A stretch of 6,588 bases of DNA from JAHBXC01 sp964350875 (GCA_964350875.1 CAYGLT010000101.1:1-6588), one strand, 5' to 3'. Numbered from the stretch's first letter, positions 1-6,173 are shown. Notes: generated by a model not told the origin, from the sequence alone. Numbers and translations: made by a program.

Positions 1-7
1 ATGCGCA

Positions 8-505
8 TCACGCCGCGTCGCGCGACTTCTTCGACGGCTGCCACTCGCACCCCGCGGGGGAATCCGCCGGCTCGCGCCAGTCCTCGCACTGGGGAAGACT
101 CAGATTGCTGGGCATCGTCTTGCGGTACCCGAGCAGGCGCACGACCTCGAGCACATCGCTCCAGGTCGGGTAGGTCCGCTCGTTCACGCGCTTGAACGCC
201 TCGATCGCCTGGATGAACAGGAACTGCTCGCGCGTCATCTCGCCTTCCTCGGCGGACTTCGCGAAATCGCTGCGCCTGCGCCCCGGGCCGCGGCGACGCT
301 CGAGCCCCGTGTTCGATCCGCCGCCCTGACCGAGCGACTCACGCATGGCCTGCATGTCGCGGCGATCGATGCCGCTGCGCCGATCGACCACGCTGTGGCC
401 GGCCCATTCGGGACGCTCGGCGTCGGAAGAAGAACAGCCGCTGGGCGTGTTCTCGCCGCGCGGCTGCGTGGTGGGCTTGCTGTCGCTGGATCGCCGGTCG
501 GCCAT
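8..505 (-). CDS. Conserved hypothetical protein, probably planctomycete-specific
   Basis: A 165-aa protein of unknown function. The ATG is preceded by GGAG at good spacing (CGGAGCACGATC before the start), and the frame ends in TGA. Residues 1-65 are polar and look disordered. Residues 41-49 (DRRSGIDRR) and 69-80 (ERRRGPGRRRSD) are arginine-rich and could bind nucleic acid or an anionic surface. Residues 90-130 look like the folded core: MTREQFLFIQAIEAFKRVN followed by PTWSDVLEVVRLLGYRKT, an amphipathic helical pair that could be a small winged-helix or HTH-like unit. I associate a similar Pro-Thr-Trp...Val-Leu...Leu-Gly-Tyr-Arg block with planctomycete proteins, from memory only. The tail (131-165) is low complexity with Cys140 and Cys153. 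The gene lies 69 bp downstream of the acidic-tail gene on the same strand, so the two may be co-transcribed. There is no signal peptide or membrane segment. Confidence 0.75.
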   Translation of the reverse strand: MADRRSSDSKPTTQPRGENTPSGCSSSDAERPEWAGHSVVDRRSGIDRRDMQAMRESLGQGGGSNTGLERRRGPGRRRSDFAKSAEEGEMTREQFLFIQAIEAFKRVNERTYPTWSDVLEVVRLLGYRKTMPSNLSLPQCEDWREPADSPAGCEWQPSKKSRDAA

Positions 506-574
506 GATCGTGCTCCGTCGCGTGTTTGACGACGGGCGATCGGGGGCTTCCCGGGGGCGGTTCAGACGGTTCGA

Positions 575-916
575 TCAGAGATCGTCGTCGTCGCCGAAGT
601 CGTCGTCGTCGTCGTCCATGTCGTCGTCTTCGAAGTCGTCGTCGTCGACGCTGTCGTCGTCGTCTTCGAAGTCGTCATCGTCATCGTCGTCATCGAGCCA
701 ATCCTCGTCATCATCCATGTCGTCCTCGTCCTCATCCTTCGCGGAGGTGAGGGTTGTGACGGCCAGGCCGGTAATGTCGGCCAGGAAGGATGTGTACGCG
801 TTCTCGGACACATCGAGGTCCAGAGCGGCGGAGGTCGGAGCGTCAAGGGTTGCGAGCATCGGCGTCGGTCCCGGTGAGGGTGAGTCGGTCGTGAATTCCG
901 CGGGGGTTGGCGACAC
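575..916 (-). CDS. Small protein with a long Asp-rich C-terminal tail
   Basis: A 113-aa protein if the GTG at 914-916 is used. The ATG at 857-859 would give a protein 19 residues shorter. Neither start has a convincing Shine-Dalgarno, so the start is uncertain. Residues 20-60 (LATLDAPTSAALDLDVSENAYTSFLADITGLAVTTL) look like a small folded or amphipathic part. Residues 61-113 are almost all Asp/Glu, broken by single hydrophobic residues: Met67, Trp73-Leu74, Phe83, Phe95, Met100, Phe107 and Leu113. Such tails can bind divalent cations or basic partners. No enzyme motif is visible. The antisense serine-rich reading of the tail is a shadow. Function unknown. The coding call rests on the clean stop, the non-repetitive N-terminal part and the codon-phased repeat. 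Confidence 0.65.
   Translation of the reverse strand: MSPTPAEFTTDSPSPGPTPMLATLDAPTSAALDLDVSENAYTSFLADITGLAVTTLTSAKDEDEDDMDDDEDWLDDDDDDDDFEDDDDSVDDDDFEDDDMDDDDDDFGDDDDL
578..736 (-). repeat. GAC/GAT trinucleotide-like coding repeat (acidic tail)
   Basis: On the plus strand this is a run of tcg/tca/tcc-type triplets interrupted by ttcgaa, encoding residues 61-113 of the acidic protein. The 20-mer TCGTCGTCTTCGAAGTCGTC occurs exactly at 621-640 and 657-676. The 36-bp (12-codon) offset matches the Phe83-to-Phe95 spacing, so the tail probably grew by in-frame duplication. Confidence 0.8.
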
Positions 917-1149
917 GATTTTCGCGTCGCCGCAAGGTGCTTTCGATCACGCGGCCATGGCTGCAAAGGCGCGGCCGGGAAGGCGTCGCGGCCCGGGCGG
1001 GCCACGGGCGGTTACACTACAACCGGTCGGGGGTCTGTCAATCCCCTGATCGGCCGATTTTCCGACTCCTTTTCGCCCCCGCGAGATCCCGGATTCCGCC
1101 CCGCCCGGCGGACTTGCGCGGCGCACGACGACGACCACGGAATCCCCCG
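917..1149. other. Divergent intergenic region between acidic-tail gene and DUF6677-like gene
   Basis: No convincing ORF is seen here. It separates two divergently transcribed genes and should hold both promoters. Visible elements are a minus-strand TTGACA hexamer (1036-1041), a short inverted repeat CGGTT-N7-AACCG (1009-1013 with 1021-1025), and a perfect 10-bp palindrome ATCGGCCGAT (1049-1058) followed by two T residues. I see no clear plus-strand promoter and no RNA gene. Confidence 0.5.
1013..1041 (-). promoter_or_regulatory. Possible sigma70-type promoter for the acidic-tail gene
   Basis: Reading leftward, a perfect TTGACA (1041 to 1036) is followed by a 16-bp spacer and TAGTGT (3/6 match to TATAAT) within GTTGTAGTGTAACC. 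A start near 1006 would leave a leader of about 90 nt. The -35 is strong and the -10 weak, and the inverted repeat CGGTT-N7-AACCG overlaps the -10. Planctomycete promoter rules are poorly defined, so this is tentative. Confidence 0.35.
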
Positions 1150-1662
1150 TTGAGCACCGCGAACCCCAACGACCACAACCCCCGCGAACCCGACCGGTTC
1201 CAGCCCGTCGCCCTCGTCCTCGCCCTCCTCCTCCCCGGCGCGGGCCACGCCTCGCTGGGCGAGGTGAAACGCGGCGTCTGCATCGGCGCCGGCGTGCTGG
1301 GCCTTTTCCTGGGCGGGATGCTCATCGGCGGGATCGACGCCGTCGACCGCAAAGAGGACTTCTGGTGGTTCACCGCCCAGGCGGGCGTGGGGCCCGTCGC
1401 CTTCGGCGTCGACGCCCTCCACCAGTCCCTCAAAGTCAAGGACGAACTCACCGGCCAGATGCGCTCCCCCTACCCCGACGAGAACGGCGCCTACACGAAG
1501 TCCCTCGGCAAGATCAACGAGATCGGCGCCCTCTACTGCGCCCTCGCGGGACTCATGAACATCATCGCCGTCATCGACGCCGGCTGGCGCCCCGACAAGC
1601 GCGTCCGCGTGATCCGTTCTTCCAACCCCGCGCCGTCCACCCCCTCCCCGGAGGCCGCGTGA
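1150..1662 (+). CDS. DUF6677-like integral membrane protein
   Basis: A 170-aa membrane protein if TTG at 1150-1152 is the start. The open frame extends further upstream, but the upstream translation is Arg/Pro-rich and unlike protein. No strong Shine-Dalgarno supports the TTG. Hydrophobic segments lie at about residues 18-33 (including LLLPGAGHASLG), 41-62, 72-90 and 124-143, with a hydrophilic loop at 91-123. The LLLPGxGH...G..KRG opening and the late EIGALYCALAGLMNIIAVIDA-type helix fit my memory of DUF6677, a planctomycete membrane family of unknown role that resembles TM2-type proteins. No catalytic motif is visible. The stop codon TGA (1660-1662) overlaps the ATG of the next gene by one base, so the two are translationally coupled and may form a complex. 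Confidence 0.75.
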   Translation: MSTANPNDHNPREPDRFQPVALVLALLLPGAGHASLGEVKRGVCIGAGVLGLFLGGMLIGGIDAVDRKEDFWWFTAQAGVGPVAFGVDALHQSLKVKDELTGQMRSPYPDENGAYTKSLGKINEIGALYCALAGLMNIIAVIDAGWRPDKRVRVIRSSNPAPSTPSPEAA

Positions 1663-1907
1663 TGCCGACCAGCACCCTCGCGTGGATCCCGTTCGTCGAT
1701 CCGCTCCCCGCGCACTCGTGGTGGCTGCTGCTCATCGTGCCCCTCGTGCTCGGCGTGTCGTTCGCGTACAAGGCCGTCCGCGTGCCGCAACTCGCCGACC
1801 TCCCCCGCGCCACCGCCGTCATGTTCGCGCAGGTGCTGGGCGGGATCATCCTCGTCGCCATCGGCATGTACCTCGTCATCGAGTGGCTCATGCCGATGTA
1901 CGGGTGA
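1662..1907 (+). CDS. Small two-helix membrane protein, partner of the DUF6677-like gene
   Basis: An 81-aa protein. The ATG overlaps the preceding stop (TGATG), and a GGAGG lies about 8 bp upstream, giving strong start support. Two transmembrane helices are predicted by eye, at about residues 20-36 (WWLLLIVPLVLGVSFAY) and 52-74 (AVMFAQVLGGIILVAIGMY and beyond). A short positive loop (YKAVRVPQLADLPRAT) joins them. The basic loop suggests it faces the cytoplasm. There are no catalytic residues or lipobox. The function is unknown, but the coupled arrangement suggests it works with the upstream membrane protein. Its stop codon TGA (1905-1907) directly abuts the stop codon of the converging terminase gene (1908-1910), leaving no room for a separate terminator. 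Confidence 0.75.
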   Translation: MPTSTLAWIPFVDPLPAHSWWLLLIVPLVLGVSFAYKAVRVPQLADLPRATAVMFAQVLGGIILVAIGMYLVIEWLMPMYG

Positions 1908-3473
1908 TCACACATACCGACCCACCCGCTCCTCGCGCGGCATGTCGAGGTTCTGCACCAGATACCGCAGCGCATCCGCCGCGTGATCCGAGCCGTCCTT
2001 CACGGGTTCGTCCGGCCGCGAACCGCCATCACGGTAGTGGTACCGCTCCAGCGACTCGATCAACTTCACGCACCGCGCGTGGATGAACAGCGTCGGTGAA
2101 CCCGTCGCGGGCGCCAGCCGCGCACGCACCAATCGCAACCCCGCCTCCACCGACACGCGGCGATCGCGCACCACCAGCCCCCGCTTCCTCAGCAGCGCCA
2201 CATCGCTCGCGCCGGTCTGCAACGCCCGCTGATTCCCCGCGGGATCGACACCGATCCACGAAGGACGCGGCCAGCGCGACGCCAGCATCGCATCGACATG
2301 AGCGTCCAGCGTCGCCGCGCTCTCGATCCGCTCATCCACAACACGCACCACGCCGCCCGCGTCGATCGCCGCGAACAGGATCGCCGTCGGCGCGCGGAAC
2401 CCGAAGTCCATCCCGGACACCCACACGAGCGACGGATCGAACCCGCTCGCCGTGCCCCGCCGCGCGATGATCCCCGCCTCCGCCAGCGGCCCGTCCCCCA
2501 CCGACGCGCTCACCACCGATGAAGCACGCGGCTCGACCAACTCGGGCCACTCGTGCGCGAACACATGCGTCGCACGCGCGAACTCGGGAAACACCAGATC
2601 ATCGCGCCGCGGCGTCTCGCACAGCATCTCGCTCCGCCAACTCTGCGCATCGCTCCGGCGCTTCATCGCCAGCGCGTCCTCGATGCCGATATGCCCCCTC
2701 GCCCGCTTCGCGCGGCCGTCGCACTCCGGGAGCAACTCGCACGGGCCGCACGCCCGCTCCGGCGCGCACCTCGCGAGCACATCCACCATCCCCCACCGGA
2801 ACACCCGCCGCGCAGGATCGCTCGTGAGGTCCGCCATCAACCCGTGCGCGCGGTGCATCGTGGACATCGCCTCGACGCGCCCTCGCACGAGCGTGTCGCC
2901 GCACACCTCGCTCCTCGCGACGAGTTGCGCCGCACGCCACACATCAGGGTCGAACAACTCCACCTCGTCGCACCGGAGTACCTGCGGCCGACACCCGCGC
3001 ACGCTCGTCTCGCTCTGCGCGAGGATCTCCGCCACCGACCCGTTGCGCAGGCGCACACGCCTTTGCGTCATCGGCCCGTCGAGCAGCCGCGCGAGTTCGG
3101 GCCGCTCAAAGAACCGGCGCAGGTGCTCGTGCATGCGCCGCGATTGCTCCGCCGATCCACCCAGGATGCGCACCTCCACACCCGGCTTGAACAGCAGGTC
3201 GAGCAGCGTTGCGACCGCGCCGTAGAAAGTCTTCCCGCCGCCGCGGCACGCCCACACCACACAATCAGCCGGAACGCCCGCCTCGCGCTCCTCGAAGAAT
3301 GCGTGACACAGGTACTCGAAGGGCGACGACGCGCCGTCCAGCAACGCGGCGCGCGGGACATCGACATCCATCGCAAGGCGCAGCCACTCGTGCAACTGGT
3401 TCGCAGTCCGGGGCCTCACGCCCAGCAAATGCGCTCGCTCGCCGCGCGTCAGCACGGTGGGGACGCCGCTCAT
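1908..3473 (-). CDS. Phage-type terminase large subunit (ATPase plus RNase H-fold nuclease)
   Basis: A 521-aa protein. TerL proteins drive ATP-dependent DNA packaging into procapsids and cut concatemers. N-terminal ATPase: Walker A ACRGGGKT (75-82), Walker B QVLRCDEVELF with Asp169-Glu170, and a motif-III-like EAMSTMH (201-207). C-terminal nuclease: Asp356 (SGMDFGF), Asp410 (IGVDPAGN) and Asp496/Asp500 in KDGSDHAADALRYL, the usual acidic triad of the RNase H-like fold. All key residues are present, so it does not look decayed. Between the domains lies Cys236-x5-Cys242-x2-Cys245-x5-Cys251, with Cys285 further on, a probable Zn or Fe-S site. The ATG overlaps the stop of the preceding gene and has GAGGAGA upstream, giving a firm start. 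It is the last gene of the operon, and no portal or capsid gene follows. Family call firm; actual role (phage, domesticated or other) is inference. Confidence 0.9.
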   Translation of the reverse strand: MSGVPTVLTRGERAHLLGVRPRTANQLHEWLRLAMDVDVPRAALLDGASSPFEYLCHAFFEEREAGVPADCVVWACRGGGKTFYGAVATLLDLLFKPGVEVRILGGSAEQSRRMHEHLRRFFERPELARLLDGPMTQRRVRLRNGSVAEILAQSETSVRGCRPQVLRCDEVELFDPDVWRAAQLVARSEVCGDTLVRGRVEAMSTMHRAHGLMADLTSDPARRVFRWGMVDVLARCAPERACGPCELLPECDGRAKRARGHIGIEDALAMKRRSDAQSWRSEMLCETPRRDDLVFPEFARATHVFAHEWPELVEPRASSVVSASVGDGPLAEAGIIARRGTASGFDPSLVWVSGMDFGFRAPTAILFAAIDAGGVVRVVDERIESAATLDAHVDAMLASRWPRPSWIGVDPAGNQRALQTGASDVALLRKRGLVVRDRRVSVEAGLRLVRARLAPATGSPTLFIHARCVKLIESLERYHYRDGGSRPDEPVKDGSDHAADALRYLVQNLDMPREERVGRYV

Positions 3474-3979
3474 CGGCCGGTCTCCTCGTTGTCGCGCGAG
3501 ATCTCGCCCAGCCGCTCGAGCATCGAACGCACCGACGCCGCGGCCCCTTCGTCGATCGAGCCATCTTCATCGTCATCGCGTTCCTCGGGCGTCGTCACCG
3601 CCGCCGGCGCCTTGAGCAGATCAACGCACGCGCGGCGGCGCGTCTCGTCCGATCCCGCCGAGCGCGCCAGCGTGAGCAACAACGAGGTCGCGTCCGCCCG
3701 CGCCCGCGCGAGCAGCACCCCGGCCCGCGCCTCGGCCAGGCGCCTGAGCGACACGATCGACCGGTTCGTCTCGGGCTCGCTCGTGCGCCGCGCGAGTTCG
3801 TCGAGCGTCATCCCGTGCCGACGCGCGAACGCGCTCAGTTCGCCGCGCTTCGCGTACAGACCCTTCGCCAGCGCCTCGGGCGTGAGTTCCTTCGGCTCGG
3901 CCTTCGCACGCCTCGCGGGGGTCGGCGCGGGGGCCGGGGCGGCGTCGTGCGTCCCGTTGAGTCGTTCAAGACCGCTCAT
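3470..3979 (-). CDS. Putative small terminase-like DNA-binding protein
   Basis: A 169-aa protein. The start ATG (3977-3979) overlaps the stop of the 60-aa gene and has AAGGGGGG six bases upstream. The frame extends further upstream but overlaps other genes there. Residues 1-30 are an Ala/Pro-rich linker. Residues 33-70 (LTPEALAKGLYAKRGELSAFARRHGMTLDELARRTSE) resemble the N-terminal HTH of small terminase subunits, which recognise the packaging site. Residues 76-124 are long amphipathic helices ending in DETRRRACVDLLKAP, like the central oligomerisation helices of those proteins. Residues 133-145 are acidic (EERDDDEDGSIDE), and the final helix (148-163) may contact the partner motor. The position immediately before the large terminase, with ATGA coupling, supports a TerS-type role. 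The sequence match is only a resemblance, and a general HTH adaptor is possible. Confidence 0.6.
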   Translation of the reverse strand: MSGLERLNGTHDAAPAPAPTPARRAKAEPKELTPEALAKGLYAKRGELSAFARRHGMTLDELARRTSEPETNRSIVSLRRLAEARAGVLLARARADATSLLLTLARSAGSDETRRRACVDLLKAPAAVTTPEERDDDEDGSIDEGAAASVRSMLERLGEISRDNEETGR

Positions 3980-4158
3980 CGGGCGCCCCCCTTCGTGTTG
4001 TCGATGCGCAGCGCCTTGAGCAGGGCCGCGGCACGATCCTTGTCGCGCCGCTTGAGCGCGCGCAGTACTTCCGTGCGCTGCGCCGAGGTCAGGAAGAAGG
4101 TCAGCGCGTGGGGCAGATCCCCCTTCGCGCACGCGTTCGTTCGATTCGAATCTGTCAC
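3976..4158 (-). CDS. 60-aa conserved-looking small protein of unknown function
   Basis: I chose the GTG at 4156-4158 because AAAGGGAG lies about six bases upstream. A longer frame to another GTG (4207-4209) lacks such a site and would add residues read from the two palindromes. The product is 60 aa. Residues 17-51 (HALTFFLTSAQRTEVLRALKRRDKDRAAALLKAL) form two basic amphipathic helices around a charged turn. The pattern FLT..QR.EVLRAL...D..R..ALL.AL looks conserved, and I have a weak memory of similar short planctomycete proteins. It has no membrane segment and no cysteine pair. Its stop overlaps the start of the small terminase-like gene, so it is translated with the packaging genes and may be an adaptor or regulator of them. 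Confidence 0.55.
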   Translation of the reverse strand: MTDSNRTNACAKGDLPHALTFFLTSAQRTEVLRALKRRDKDRAAALLKALRIDNTKGGAR

Positions 4159-4230
4159 GGACGGCTCCCTTTCGAGGAGTCCTCCCCGCCGTGAACACGG
4201 AAACAGCACGCGGCCAACCGCCGCACATCG
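4159..4230. other. Internal operon gap with two short palindromes
   Basis: This is the only non-overlapping junction in the minus-strand operon, 72 bp between the ATPase-acyltransferase stop and the 60-aa gene. It holds GAGGA-G-TCCTC (4174-4184) and CCGTG-AA-CACGG (4189-4200), both perfect inverted repeats. On the transcribed strand the stems lie just before the Shine-Dalgarno AAAGGGAG of the 60-aa gene. They could be an RNA processing or attenuation point, or an operator for an internal promoter. No T-run follows, so a classical terminator is unlikely. Confidence 0.4.
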
Positions 4231-5613
4231 TCATCGCTCGTGCGTGTACCCCACGGGCCTGCACGCCACAAACCGGCACGCACGCACGAACAATTCGTCG
4301 ACCGGGCGATCCGCGTACCTCCGGTGCGCGCGGCCGGCGTTCGCCCACATGCGCAGTTCACGCTCGACGAACGCCGCGCTCGAACCATCGACCGCCCGCG
4401 CAAACGCGACCGTCCCCTGCGCGAGGCGCCACTCCTCCACACCCGCGTGCACGAGCGCATCGAGCAGCCGCGCGTCCGAAGGGCGAATCGGCAACTCGTG
4501 ACGCGTCATCCCGGCCGCTTCGAGGAAGTTGCTCACGCCGGGCATCACGCCCACGCCCTCGGTGCGCTCCGTGAGCGGATCACCCAGGTACGCGCGCACC
4601 AGTTCGACCGCGACGCCCAGACCGCGGAAGCGCGGATCGACGACCGCTCTAGACAGCGTGCGCACCTCCTCGTTCAGTCGCCGCGCGTTCGCCGATCGGT
4701 CGCGCGTCGCGTACCTCCCGGGCCACGCAACCTCGCGCACGGCGGAGTTCAGCGTCGGGAACGACACCACCAGTGCGCCCACCACCGATCCGTCGTGACC
4801 CACGCGTTCCGGCTCGCGCAGCCGCGCCGTGAGCACGCACGCCGGACGCGCGGGCCTCGCCTTGCGGTAGTGCGTCGAGGCCAGCGCCGCATAGTCGCGC
4901 ATCGTCCCGCGCTCGACGACAATCTGCGGCGTGTTCTCTTCGCCCTTCGCACGCTTCTCCACGCGAACACCGTCGCTCTGCACGCGGACCAACTCGTCGG
5001 GCCTCAGCGCATCGATCAGCCGGGGATCGGCGCTCGCGCACAGCACACGCAGATTCTTCGACCGCTCGACAACGCGGCGGAGCGTCGCGCACGCGGCCAA
5101 CGCCGACCCCGGATCGAGCGCCGCGCAGCACTCGTCCACGATCAGCGCCGCCGGTCCGTCCGACTTCGCAAGCATCTCGAGCGCCACCGCGAGGCGCAGA
5201 CGCCAACGCTGACCGTCGCTCAGTTCGCTCGGCCTGCGCAGAAAGCAGTCCGCCTGACCCAGCCCGACCCGCGCCAGCGCGCGCAGCGCTGCCTCAACCG
5301 AGCCGTCGAGCAGGTCCACGCTCGGCCGTTCGCGCAGGCGAACCTCGTCCAGTCGCACCGCGCGCACGCCGCCCTGAGCAAGCGATCGCGCCGCTTCGCG
5401 CAGGAGTGTGCTCTTCCCCGCGCCGCTCGGCCCCGTGAACAGCGTGATCCCCGCCGGAGACGCCGCGATCCGCACGGCGTTGCGCGCCGGATCAGACTCC
5501 GCGTGCTCGTCGATCAGCAGTCCGAACCGGCTCGCCGCCTCACACGAGCGCCGCGTCGGCGCGCCCGCGCACAACCTTGGCCACGCGATCTCCATCGTTT
5601 CGGCGCCGCTCAT
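4231..5613 (-). CDS. ABC-type ATPase fused to a GNAT/Mom-like acyltransferase (COG2401-like)
   Basis: A 460-aa two-domain soluble protein. The ABC ATPase domain (about 1-225) has Walker A GPSGAGKST (61-69), signature LSDGQ (131-135), Walker B ALIVDE (156-161, catalytic Glu161) and D-loop AALD (164-167). The usual switch histidine is replaced: the strand after Walker B reads LCASAD, with Ala195 at that place. No Q-loop glutamine is apparent. The domain is compact, with no transporter partner. The GNAT domain (about 228-460) has THYRKARPA (247-255), a core strand VVGALVVSFP, and an acyl-CoA-binding signature DPRFRGLGVA with Arg330, Gly331, Gly333 and Ala335. The architecture matches COG2401, whose substrate I do not know. 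Mu Mom, a DNA-adenine-modifying enzyme, has a GNAT-like fold, so base modification is an attractive but unproven guess. The start ATG overlaps the upstream stop and has GGAGGG six bases before it. It lies in an operon with terminase genes. Confidence 0.85.
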   Translation of the reverse strand: MSGAETMEIAWPRLCAGAPTRRSCEAASRFGLLIDEHAESDPARNAVRIAASPAGITLFTGPSGAGKSTLLREAARSLAQGGVRAVRLDEVRLRERPSVDLLDGSVEAALRALARVGLGQADCFLRRPSELSDGQRWRLRLAVALEMLAKSDGPAALIVDECCAALDPGSALAACATLRRVVERSKNLRVLCASADPRLIDALRPDELVRVQSDGVRVEKRAKGEENTPQIVVERGTMRDYAALASTHYRKARPARPACVLTARLREPERVGHDGSVVGALVVSFPTLNSAVREVAWPGRYATRDRSANARRLNEEVRTLSRAVVDPRFRGLGVAVELVRAYLGDPLTERTEGVGVMPGVSNFLEAAGMTRHELPIRPSDARLLDALVHAGVEEWRLAQGTVAFARAVDGSSAAFVERELRMWANAGRAHRRYADRPVDELFVRACRFVACRPVGYTHER

Positions 5614-6173
5614 CGTGCGCCCTCCGCGTCCACCAGCGCACGCACGAGATCCATCTGCCTGCGCACTTCGTGGAGCGTCATGCGCAGGTGCGCCGCCGCC
5701 TCGCGCATCGTGCGCCCTTGCAGCACGCACGCCGTCGCCACCAACCGTCGCGCACGCGGCCAGGCGTCCCGATGCCCCGCCACGACCTCGAACTCGCGCG
5801 ACATCACCCGCTCCGCGAGTTTGCGAACCCGCCGACGCACGCCCCGCGCCGTCTCGCCGCGCAAACGAGCCACGCGCTCGGAGTCCATCCCCTCGCCGAA
5901 CACCGCGCACACCAGCGCGCGATCATCGGGGAGCAGGAACTCCGAACGAGCGACGATGATCTCGCCCAGTTCGCGGGTCTCCTTCCGACGCAGGTCGATC
6001 GCCGCCGCCCGCCGACGGGCCGAATCGCCGGTGATCCTCGGCGAGCCTGCGGGCTCGGGGACGACCGCCCCGGCCCGCTCGCTCGGCGCCGGAACCGCCT
6101 CCACAACCTTGCGGCGGGCCTTGCCGAGCTCCTTTGACACATTTCCGTGCGGATCGCACGCCGTTGCACACAT
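5610..6173 (-). CDS. Sigma-region-4-like HTH transcription regulator
   Basis: A 187-aa protein if the ATG at 6171-6173 is used. A second in-frame ATG at 6201-6203 would add ten residues (MLVYSNVNNS) but lies over the inverted repeat and promoter elements. Neither has a Shine-Dalgarno, so the start is uncertain and could be leaderless. Residues 1-60 are linker-like. Residues 82-122 (PDDRALVCAVFGEGMDSERVARLRGETARGVRRRVRKLAERV) match the spacing of a sigma-70 region 4 HTH, including the G-E-G-M/D turn and a basic recognition helix. Residues 153-177 (GRTMREAAAHLRMTLHEVRRQMDLV) look like a second HTH. No sigma region 2 is present, so it is a regulator or anchor, not a full sigma factor. As first gene of the operon, it probably controls the operon or the packaging genes. 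Its TGA overlaps the ATG of the ATPase-acyltransferase gene. Confidence 0.7.
   Translation of the reverse strand: MCATACDPHGNVSKELGKARRKVVEAVPAPSERAGAVVPEPAGSPRITGDSARRRAAAIDLRRKETRELGEIIVARSEFLLPDDRALVCAVFGEGMDSERVARLRGETARGVRRRVRKLAERVMSREFEVVAGHRDAWPRARRLVATACVLQGRTMREAAAHLRMTLHEVRRQMDLVRALVDAEGAR

Noticed and set aside
600..735. Short triplet repeats considered as a CRISPR array
   Set aside because: There are no spacers or repeat units of CRISPR length. The repeats are codon-phased within a gene.
345..1049. Plus-strand ORF with a polyserine tract
   Set aside because: The serine runs are the complement of the Asp tail of the minus-strand gene, and the rest overlaps the 165-aa gene and an intergenic region.
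1049..1058. ATCGGCCGAT palindrome followed by a short T run, considered as a terminator
   Set aside because: The stem would have no loop and the T run is too short. It is more likely a chance or protein-binding palindrome.
2553..4019. Plus-strand ORF of 488 codons over the terminase genes
   Set aside because: It is antisense to the Walker and nuclease motifs of the terminase and has a basic, motif-free composition.
4159..4209. N-terminal extension of the 60-aa gene to the GTG at 4207-4209
   Set aside because: It has no ribosome-binding site, would translate through two palindromes, and the downstream GTG has AAAGGGAG at ideal distance.
5614..5910. N-terminal extension of the ABC-GNAT protein upstream of the ATG at 5613
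   Set aside because: The extension is Arg/Gly-rich and out of frame with the real HTH gene it overlaps. The ATG at 5613 has GGAGGG and the same ATGA coupling as its neighbours.
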